A stretch of 11,895 nucleotides of DNA from an uncultured Clostridia bacterium (GTDB lineage Bacteria; Bacillota; Clostridia; Oscillospirales; Ruminococcaceae): contig CANEHP010000054.1 in assembly GCA_947427325.1 (NCBI GenBank), positions 1-11,895 on the forward strand, given 5' to 3'. Each line of letters starts with the position of its first letter. The first letter of the stretch is position 1. This document shows positions 6,054 to 11,895 of the stretch, in pieces. The translations under genes were made by a program, and so were the position numbers. The notes under the pieces were generated by a model that saw nothing but the letters and a program-made list of their open reading frames with translations, did not search any database and was not told the DNA's origin.

Positions 6054-9000
6054 TTTTCTTCCCCCTTTCCCTCATTTTCCGAAGCCTTGCTATTAAACTT
6101 GCTCTTAAATTTGTCCGTTTCACCGCCGTCCTCTGCGGCACGTACCCTTTTGCCCTTATTGGCGCAGACAGAAGAAAAACCGCAAAAATCGCAGGGTACG
6201 CCCTCCGAGCTCTCCAAGGGCACCGCCTCGATTTTTCCGTCTAAAAGGGACAGTACTTTATCAACGATTACGTTCTTTTCAATGTAGCTTTTCAGCTCCG
6301 CAAAATTATCGTAGGACAGGCTTTCCGCCGAGTAATATTTATCGCTTGCTCTGCCCTGAGTTTTTTCGGTTACGGCCTTGTTGTACCTTTTCGCCTGCTC
6401 CGCAAGCTCCTTGTTTCCGTCAAAAACCGCACCGCTGATGATATGGCTGTTAAACCATTCCCTGTCTAAATCCTTTTCCTGCACCGAAAGACCGCTTGCC
6501 GCACTTAAGCTGCCCGGTGCGCCTGCGTTAAAGTAGCCTATGCCGCCGGGACGCCTTTGAGCCTTGCCGTTTTTTTCCCTGCCGCATTCCGCAAAAAGAT
6601 AAAGCAGCATTTGCAGATCCGCTCCCTGCTCCGTATCCTTAAGCGTAAATTTTTTTGGCTTTTTTCCCGACTTATAATCTATAATTCTTACGTATTCATT
6701 TGCGCCGCCCTCCGATTTTTCCGTGTTCTGCCCTTTATATATATCTATTCGGTCGGCTGTTCCCTTTATGGTGATAAAATCCGAGCCGCATTTTTCTCTA
6801 AGCCTTTCGTCCCGAATTTTATACTCCACCCTTTTCTCAAATTCAGAGGGCTTATAGTCTCCCTGCTTCAGCTCCAGGCTTATCTGTTTTAAAACGCCCG
6901 TTATCTGCGGCAGCATAAAGCCGAACAGAGCCTTTGTCCTTTCGGGAAATGCGGGGTTGTCCCTTATATACTGCTCCGACTCCTCTTCCACGGCTCTTTT
7001 CGCCAGCTCCTTTATTTCCTCTTCGCTCATATCGGCTATGCCGCTGCCCTCGGTCAAGGCTCTTTTCATTATGCTGTGTATGACCGTACCTTTATTACCG
7101 CCTTTTTCCAGGTCCGCCGAATTATTTTCCCTAAGCCCCAAGCCGTACTGCCCGAAATACATAAAAGGACAGCTAAAGGCGGCTTCAAGGGAGGTAGGCG
7201 AGTATGCCATACCTCCGAAAAGCCTGACCGCAAGGTCGGGGGACAGCGAAAAATCTCTGCCGCCGCTTAAAAGGGTCAAGGCCTCCGATACCTTTTTGCC
7301 GTACTCCTTATCGTCAAGACCGTATAATATTTTCAGCAGCCCGCTCTTTATTCCTTCGTCGCCGCCGTAGTTTAAAGCCAAGGCGCTGCGCAAATCGTAA
7401 CGGGTGTTGATAAAATATTCAAAGGGCATTTCTTCCTTTGACGCAGCGGGTAAATTTTTAAATTCCCCTGCCGATAAAATACTTGAAGGCTCTGCTTCCC
7501 TGCCCGCCGCATCCTGATGGCAGTATGTAATTATCAGATTTTTTTCGTAAAGGCTCATTGCTCTTTCCGCAAAGTAATATTCCTTTGAATGGCGGTTAAG
7601 CTTGCTGTCATAAATAGGGAGTCCCACCACGTTAAGGCTTTCACGCTCATTATCGGTAAATATGCTTTCAAGATGCGAGCCTGCTGGTATCTTACCCTCG
7701 TTAAAGCCTGCGATAATTACCGTTTTCGGAGATGCCTTGCGTGTTCTCTCAATATCGCCCAAGGTAACGTTGTCTAAGCTTTTGGGAGGATTGGCAAGGT
7801 TTATTCCCGATAAAATTTCCTCTAAAAGCAGACGGTAATCCTCTATGCTTATTTTTGTGTTTTCCAGGCAATACGCCATAGAGGTAAAGGCTTCGCAAAG
7901 AGCGTCCCATATTCTGCCGTTTTCCTCGGCGGCGTTTTCGTCAATTTCTATTGTGTGAACCTCTCCGCCCATATCCGACTTTGAAGCGGCAATAAAGGAA
8001 GACTGTATTTTCTGCTCCTCCAAAAGATATTCCATAAACAGAGCCGACAGCTCCGCACCGTCTGCGGCGGCAGTCAAGTCCTTTTTCAGCTTTATTAAAG
8101 GCTCGATAACAGCTTTTCTCAAATCCTCCGATTCGGCTAATTCACGTCTCGGGTCATTTTCAAAGCCCTTTTCCCAATCCGCTTTGTCTATGCCGTAGCG
8201 TTGGGCGGCGCACCTTAAGCCGTATGCCTCCTTGCTGTAAATAAGCCTCGGCTCGCCCTTGCTTTTGTTTTCGTCAAAATCCCTTATTCTTAGATATCCG
8301 CATTCGGCTAAGTTAAGTATATCCTCCGTTTCAAGCTCCACGGCTTTTAATATCAAGGTCACAAAATTCACTATGGGCTTTTCCGTCATACTGTGGGGAA
8401 AATCGCAAAATACGGGAATATCGCTGTTTTTAAGCCTGTCCCCTATAATTTCCTCATATTCGCCGTCGGCGGCAAGAATCAGAAAATCCCTGTATCTGCT
8501 GTTTTCTTCCCTTACGCTTCGGTGAATTTCCGCCGCAATAAGCTCCGCTTCGTCATAAGGCGTTTTGGCGGAAAATATTTTAACGGGATTCTCTGCTCTT
8601 TCCTTTTTGCGATATTCTTCGGAAAACAGCCTTAATGCGGCGCCGGGATCTATGGCTTTTATTTCCTCAACGGTTTTGGCAACGCATATAAACTCTCTCC
8701 TTCTGCTTTTGGGAGTATCGCAGCTAAAGCAGAATATACTTTTGTCGCATTGGTTTAAAGCCGCTGAAAGCAGTTTTTTCTGAACCAGGGAAAAGCTGTC
8801 GAAATTATCGAAAAACAGTCTGCTGCCTTTAAAATATCCGTTTTTCTCAGCCAGAGCCGCAGCTCTTGAAACATCGTCCAGCTTATCGTCTAAATTTTCG
8901 GTAAGAGCTTTGTCATAATCGGCATAAATCCTTAAAAAATCCCCCGCCTTGTCCGACAGCTCCTCGTCCAGCTCCGTTTCTCTTTCAAGTATCTTTTTAC

Positions 9001-9406
9001 AGTCCTCGGGGGAAATGCCCGCATTTTTAAAAGCGGAAACGGTTTTAAGCATAAGGGTGCAAAGCCCGGGCGAGTTTTTGCCCTTCCCCAAGCTTAAAAA
9101 ATCCGCTCTTGCGTTATCTATGGTCTTCCACATGGTAATAAGCTTTACTGCATTATCCGCACAGGGCTTGGCGGCTTTATAAAGGTTAAGTATCTCTCTT
9201 GAAAGCTTTGAAAAACCCGTTACCTTAACATAGCGGATATTCCTTGCGCCGACTGCAAAGTAAACCGCCCTTTCCGTATCAAAGGAAAATTGTTCGGGTA
9301 CGAAAAGCAAGCACCTTTCTTTTCTTTCCGCCGCCGCCTTTATTTCCTTAAACATTTCTGCGGTTTTTCCCGTTCCGAAATTGCCGTAAAAAATCTCTGT
9401 TACCAT
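6050..9406 (-). CDS. addB: AddB, nuclease and Chi-recognition subunit of the AddAB complex
   Basis: AddB is the partner of AddA. In the known enzyme its degenerate helicase body recognises Chi-type sequences, and its C-terminal domain cuts the opposite strand. It is 1118 residues, near the family norm of about 1160. The N-terminus has a Walker A site, GNFGTGKT (residues 8-15). The nuclease domain shows GTVIHSIMKRAL and then IIDYKSGKK with Asp910 and Lys912. The Fe-S cluster cysteines are complete: Cys746 in AFSCPFMYF, and Cys1072, Cys1075 and Cys1081 in CDFCGFSSVC. The last three have the spacing I recall for Bacillus AddB. The tail after residue 1090 is Lys/Glu/Ser-rich and probably disordered. 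The ATG at 9406 has GAGG 7 nt upstream. It is the first gene of the addB-addA operon, overlapping addA by 4 nt. Confidence 0.97.
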   Translation of the reverse strand: MVTEIFYGNFGTGKTAEMFKEIKAAAERKERCLLFVPEQFSFDTERAVYFAVGARNIRYVKVTGFSKLSREILNLYKAAKPCADNAVKLITMWKTIDNARADFLSLGKGKNSPGLCTLMLKTVSAFKNAGISPEDCKKILERETELDEELSDKAGDFLRIYADYDKALTENLDDKLDDVSRAAALAEKNGYFKGSRLFFDNFDSFSLVQKKLLSAALNQCDKSIFCFSCDTPKSRRREFICVAKTVEEIKAIDPGAALRLFSEEYRKKERAENPVKIFSAKTPYDEAELIAAEIHRSVREENSRYRDFLILAADGEYEEIIGDRLKNSDIPVFCDFPHSMTEKPIVNFVTLILKAVELETEDILNLAECGYLRIRDFDENKSKGEPRLIYSKEAYGLRCAAQRYGIDKADWEKGFENDPRRELAESEDLRKAVIEPLIKLKKDLTAAADGAELSALFMEYLLEEQKIQSSFIAASKSDMGGEVHTIEIDENAAEENGRIWDALCEAFTSMAYCLENTKISIEDYRLLLEEILSGINLANPPKSLDNVTLGDIERTRKASPKTVIIAGFNEGKIPAGSHLESIFTDNERESLNVVGLPIYDSKLNRHSKEYYFAERAMSLYEKNLIITYCHQDAAGREAEPSSILSAGEFKNLPAASKEEMPFEYFINTRYDLRSALALNYGGDEGIKSGLLKILYGLDDKEYGKKVSEALTLLSGGRDFSLSPDLAVRLFGGMAYSPTSLEAAFSCPFMYFGQYGLGLRENNSADLEKGGNKGTVIHSIMKRALTEGSGIADMSEEEIKELAKRAVEEESEQYIRDNPAFPERTKALFGFMLPQITGVLKQISLELKQGDYKPSEFEKRVEYKIRDERLREKCGSDFITIKGTADRIDIYKGQNTEKSEGGANEYVRIIDYKSGKKPKKFTLKDTEQGADLQMLLYLFAECGREKNGKAQRRPGGIGYFNAGAPGSLSAASGLSVQEKDLDREWFNSHIISGAVFDGNKELAEQAKRYNKAVTEKTQGRASDKYYSAESLSYDNFAELKSYIEKNVIVDKVLSLLDGKIEAVPLESSEGVPCDFCGFSSVCANKGKRVRAAEDGGETDKFKSKFNSKASENEGKGEEK

Positions 9407-9460
9407 TTTATTACCTCAATTTTTATTATCGAAATACCGTATGGGATAGTCCCAAGTATA

Positions 9461-9488
9461 ATATTACAGCTTTTTAAAAAATTGTCAA
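9461..9488 (-). promoter_or_regulatory. candidate sigma-A promoter of addB-addA
   Basis: On the minus strand a perfect TTGACA (9488-9483) is followed after 16 nt by TAATAT (9466-9461); shifting by a base or three gives other AT-rich -10 candidates (AATATT, TATTAT). The start site would be near 9454, with a leader of about 48 nt before the addB ATG. The 16-bp motif copy at 9510-9525 lies just upstream of the -35, where an activator or repressor could act. Confidence 0.55.
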
Positions 9489-9509
9489 TACAAACCGAAT
9501 TTAGAACTT

Positions 9510-9525
9510 GTTCTCATACTAATTC
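9510..9525 (-). repeat. 16-bp repeated motif, copy B
   Basis: Read on the minus strand this is GAATTAGTATGAGAAC, one base different from copy A at 510-525. It lies about 21 nt upstream of the addB -35 hexamer and points away from copy C, with which it forms an inverted pair. Confidence 0.6.
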
Positions 9526-9544
9526 TAAGGAACTGAAGAAATTG

Positions 9545-9560
9545 GAATTAGTATAAGAAA
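9545..9560 (+). repeat. 16-bp repeated motif, copy C
   Basis: GAATTAGTATAAGAAA matches copy A at 14 of 16 bases. It is followed at once by a decayed-looking fourth copy, AATAGTATGAGAC (9559-9571). Copies B and C are inverted relative to each other with 19 nt between them, and lie 50-100 nt upstream of the DUF1284 start. Confidence 0.55.
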
Positions 9561-9612
9561 TAGTATGAGACGTCATTTTTAAACGCCAAATTCAAAAAAT
9601 ACGGAGGATTCT

Positions 9613-10068
9613 ATGATAAACGAAGCAAATCAAGAAACGAAGCCTTTAGCCCCGCTTATTTTGCGCTTTCATCATCTTCTCTGCCTTCCCCTGTTCGAGG
9701 GAAAGGGCTACAGCGACAGCTTTTCCGCAAATATGGCAATGATAAAGGGCAGAGTCGAAAGCACCGAAGAGGAAATAACCTTTATCTGCGATTTTGACAG
9801 CGTTTGCGAAAACTGTCCCAACAAAAGCGAAAAGGGCTGCCTGTTAAACGGAAACGGCGGAGAAAAAATAGAGGACAAGGACATAAATATCGCCAAGCTG
9901 TTAGGCGTAAGGGACGGCTTTACCTCAGACTATAAAACCGCTTTAAAAATGGCGGAGGAAAAAATACACAGCAAGGAGTTCATTAAAATTTGCGGAGAGT
10001 GCCGCTGGTATAAGGCGGGGATTTGCAGCTTTGACAAGTGGAAGGACAGTGTGGCGGCAGGAAACTGA
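9613..10068 (+). CDS. DUF1284 family cysteine-rich protein, putative iron-sulfur binder
   Basis: A 151-residue soluble protein of the DUF1284 family, recognised by the N-terminal LRFHHLLCLPLFEGKGYS followed by a regular cysteine pattern. It has eight cysteines: Cys24, Cys59, Cys65, Cys68 (CENCPN), Cys76, and a C-terminal trio Cys127, Cys130, Cys138 in CGECRWYKAGIC. These spacings suggest metal or Fe-S cluster binding, which is the usual prediction for the family; no reaction is known. The ATG at 9613 has a near-ideal GGAGG 5 nt upstream. The gene is divergent from addB and stands alone. Its stop codon lies inside the left arm of the foldback repeat that follows, so its last few residues may have been reshaped by that element. 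Confidence 0.87.
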   Translation: MINEANQETKPLAPLILRFHHLLCLPLFEGKGYSDSFSANMAMIKGRVESTEEEITFICDFDSVCENCPNKSEKGCLLNGNGGEKIEDKDINIAKLLGVRDGFTSDYKTALKMAEEKIHSKEFIKICGECRWYKAGICSFDKWKDSVAAGN

Positions 10069-10196
10069 CAGTTGACAGTCGAGGTGTCGGCTTCGCCGGC
10101 GGATTTGAAATTTTACGCTTGTGCCGACAGTTTAAATCGGTGAAGCCGTTCCGCAACTGTAAACTGTCAAATGTCAACTGTAAACTGTCAACTTTT
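10062..10196. repeat. foldback repeat element between DUF1284 and the FliB-like gene
   Basis: The left end carries GACAGTTGACAG (10067-10078). The right end carries the 16-mer AACTGTAAACTGTCAA twice (10155-10170 and 10176-10191, period 21), which is complementary to the left end. Inside, CGGCTTCGCCG near 10088-10098 can pair with CGGTGAAGCCG (10138-10148), and TGTCGGC (10085-10091) pairs with GCCGACA (10123-10129). The whole can fold as an imperfect hairpin followed by TTTT. It may be a non-autonomous mobile repeat, a bidirectional terminator, or both. There is no coding sequence inside. Confidence 0.6.
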
Positions 10197-10203
10197 CCCG
10201 GCA

Positions 10204-11439
10204 TTACTCTATCAAAAAAGCCGCATAGGGCAGGGTATAAGAACGATTATCCAGAAAATCCAGCAAGGCGTCCTTTTTGATAAGCTCGTTATTAACGGTC
10301 ATTTTAGCGGTGCGTGAAATTGCCAAAGCCAGGTCCTCGTCATTAAAGTCATTAGGCAGAAAAGCGGGAACACAGGTTTTAAGCAAATTATAAAAAATCG
10401 CCGCAATAAAATAATTTTTCCAGATTCCCTCGCTTAAGGCCTGGGGAAAAATCAGATTAACCAAAACATTTTCAATTATATAGGAGCGCTCCCTTTCAAT
10501 TTTTTCGTAAACCGCTAAAGCTTCAAGATATTTTTCCGAATTAAAGGAGGTTTCTATATTTTTGTTTTCTGCCGATTTAAAGGTAATTTCCATACTGTCC
10601 GCCACAATCCCAAACAGCTCCTTTAAATGATTTTTGCCCTTATTCCTCACCCTGAGAAGCATTTTTGCAAAAATGCCGACGGATTTTACTCCATAGCTTT
10701 CTCTGCTTTGATCGGGCTTTAACGAATCGGCAATGTTTCCCCATACATCGTTGTTGTTTTTAAGAGTTTGCGCAAGCGCAGGTATTTTTCCGCCCTCCTT
10801 ATGATTTATATATTCGTTTGTCTTTTGGGAAAAGTAGCCCAAAACCAGCATTCTTTCGGGAACGGTAAGCCTGCGGTTTTGCAAAATATATATCTGAGTA
10901 TCTTTAATTGCCCAATAATACGGAAATCCCTCCCAGCTCTCCGAAACTGCGGGAGAAGAATATATACCCGAATTTAAGAGCTTGTCCCTGCCGTCATAAT
11001 TTTTTTCGGTTAATATAAGTCCTTCCCTTTGGGCAATCAGCAGCTGCGCAGTTTTCGGACAGCTCATATCAAGGGAACAGATATAGGTATCGCCGCCTAT
11101 TTTTGTTTTCAGGCGGGGAAAGGTGCGGCAGGCATAACCCGAATAATCCTCTCCCAGCTCTTTTTGCAGCATACAAAGTCCTTTATCGTCCAACAGCGGA
11201 CAAATACCCTTTTCGTCAAGCCTTACCACCGCATAGTTAAGACCTTGGGCATTATTGCCGTTTACCCTTACAAAGGCTTTGTCTATTGCTTTTTTTAATT
11301 CTTCACTGCACTGTGCGTTTCTTAAGTTAAGGTAGTCGTGCCGACTGAAAAAAATGCTCCACTGCTGACAGCAGCTTTCGGGGCATTTTTCCGCCATACA
11401 TTTAAATTCATTGCAGTAGGTGAATTTTTTAAGCTTCAT
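10204..11439 (-). CDS. FliB-family lysine-N-methylase-like protein (cysteine-rich)
   Basis: A 411-residue protein with the layout of the FliB group, usually annotated flagellin lysine-N-methylase. The N-terminus has a dense cysteine cluster (Cys9, Cys14, Cys19, Cys23, Cys24; motif CMAEKCPESCCQQW). Further cysteines follow in GICPLL, GLCMLQKEL, YACRTFPRLK and YICSLDMSCPK, a pattern shared with YkgJ-type metal- or cluster-binding domains. The C-terminal two thirds is helical-looking and less conserved. Salmonella FliB methylates flagellin lysines, but no flagellar gene is visible here, so the substrate is uncertain. I chose the ATG at 11439 because AGAGG lies 5 nt upstream and MKLKKF is the family-like start; a 20-residue longer reading would run into the terminator hairpin. 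The stop lies just past the foldback repeat. Confidence 0.8.
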   Translation of the reverse strand: MKLKKFTYCNEFKCMAEKCPESCCQQWSIFFSRHDYLNLRNAQCSEELKKAIDKAFVRVNGNNAQGLNYAVVRLDEKGICPLLDDKGLCMLQKELGEDYSGYACRTFPRLKTKIGGDTYICSLDMSCPKTAQLLIAQREGLILTEKNYDGRDKLLNSGIYSSPAVSESWEGFPYYWAIKDTQIYILQNRRLTVPERMLVLGYFSQKTNEYINHKEGGKIPALAQTLKNNNDVWGNIADSLKPDQSRESYGVKSVGIFAKMLLRVRNKGKNHLKELFGIVADSMEITFKSAENKNIETSFNSEKYLEALAVYEKIERERSYIIENVLVNLIFPQALSEGIWKNYFIAAIFYNLLKTCVPAFLPNDFNDEDLALAISRTAKMTVNNELIKKDALLDFLDNRSYTLPYAAFLIE

Positions 11440-11478
11440 AATAACCTCTGTGTTTGGAGAAAGTCCTGTTTGTTTTGT

Positions 11479-11525
11479 GAAAAAGCCAACACCGTACAAG
11501 AACCGTTCTGCGGGTTTGTACGGTG
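11479..11525 (-). terminator. intrinsic terminator after the FtsX-like permease gene
   Basis: CACCGTACAA (11490-11499) pairs perfectly with TTGTACGGTG (11516-11525). On the minus strand the 10-bp stem is followed by TTGGCTTTTT. It lies 14 nt past the permease stop codon and so separates that gene from the FliB-like gene downstream, which must have its own promoter or depend on read-through. Confidence 0.75.
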
Positions 11526-11538
11526 CTGCCGTTACCGA

Positions 11539-11895
11539 TCATTCCACCGACTTCAACGCTTCGATCATATCGACCTTTATAAGATGTCTGTGCATATAAA
11601 GGGTGACAATTATGCTGAAGCCCAGTGTAATTATTCCCGAAATAACATAGCTTAGGGGCATTATATCCCTGCCGAACATAACCATATCGATTTCGGCGGT
11701 TTCTATAATAAAATAGGAGAGGAAGGTTCCGCCGAAAAGCCCCGCAGCTATACCCATCAGCGTAAGAATAAGATTTTCACGGAATATATAGCTGTCCACC
11801 TCCGAATCGTAAAAGCCCATAACCTTTAAGGTGGCTATCTCCCTTATTCTCTCATTGATATTTATATTGGTGAGATTGTACAGCACCACAAAAGC
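11539..11895 (-). CDS. FtsX-like ABC transporter permease, C-terminal fragment (gene continues past the window)
   Basis: This is the last 118 residues of a membrane permease whose 5' part lies beyond the right edge; the frame is open to the final base (AFVVLYNLTNINI at the edge). The motif NINERIREIATLKVMGF is characteristic of the FtsX/MacB permease C-terminal domain. Two membrane segments are visible: LILTLMGIAAGLFGGTFLSY and, after a short extracytoplasmic stretch (about EIDMVMFGRDIMP), VISGIITLGFSIIVTLYM. The cytoplasmic tail ends VDMIEALKSVE, also typical. In this family the permease pairs with a MacB/LolD-type ATPase, probably encoded upstream of it outside the window. The substrate cannot be told. 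A terminator follows the stop. Confidence 0.87.
   Translation of the reverse strand, partial: AFVVLYNLTNININERIREIATLKVMGFYDSEVDSYIFRENLILTLMGIAAGLFGGTFLSYFIIETAEIDMVMFGRDIMPLSYVISGIITLGFSIIVTLYMHRHLIKVDMIEALKSVE

Noticed and set aside
9503..9514. AGAAC-TT-GTTCT near the addB promoter as a LexA (SOS) box
   Set aside because: The Gram-positive LexA site needs GAAC and GTTC separated by four bases; here only two separate them, so the half-sites are out of register.
10155..10191. The two 16-nt direct repeats as a short CRISPR array
   Set aside because: Only two units, with a 21-nt period and a 5-nt gap; this leaves no spacer of usable length, and no cas genes are present.
1..11895. A defence, toxin-antitoxin or mobile-element cluster
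   Set aside because: All substantial genes are housekeeping or sporulation families or stand-alone cysteine-rich proteins. AddAB is the ordinary recombination enzyme here, with complete motifs and the usual addB-addA order.

Overview
The window looks like chromosomal core DNA of an anaerobic, endospore-forming Clostridia-type Firmicute. The evidence is a complete dipicolinate synthase pair (dpaA-dpaB), the Gram-positive recombination nuclease pair addB-addA, strong AGGAGG-type ribosome binding sites, and a clostridial-style XRE regulator and FtsX-like permease. The genus cannot be fixed from the sequence. There are no rRNA or tRNA genes, CRISPR arrays or transposase genes.

Layout. The left edge (39-422, minus) carries a short XRE regulator whose C-terminal GyrI-like domain is cut off. 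A 373-bp divergent gap follows, holding a candidate vegetative promoter for the regulator and a candidate sigma-K promoter for dpaA. dpaA and dpaB (796-2419, plus) are coupled with a 1-nt gap. They converge on the addB-addA operon (9406-2586, minus), which fills most of the window. The 166-bp convergent gap contains a stem-loop with its T-rich side facing addA, and a perfect 22-bp inverted repeat that looks like a tiny insertion. To the right of addB, a divergent gap of about 200 bp leads to a DUF1284 cysteine-rich protein (9613-10068, plus). It converges on a FliB-like lysine-N-methylase gene (11439-10204, minus) across a foldback repeat of about 130 bp. The right edge is the C-terminal end of an FtsX-family ABC transporter permease (minus), followed by a clear intrinsic terminator.

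How the genes work together. DpaA and DpaB make dipicolinic acid in the mother cell during sporulation. AddA and AddB form the heterodimeric helicase-nuclease that processes double-strand breaks for RecA. The remaining genes have no obvious functional tie to these. I found no convincing new multi-gene system. The most interesting leftovers are non-coding: a 16-bp motif (GAATTAGTATNAGAAC) found almost unchanged in both divergent promoter gaps, the perfect inverted repeat, the foldback element, and the 15-nt tandem repeats that build an unusual N-terminal extension on DpaB.
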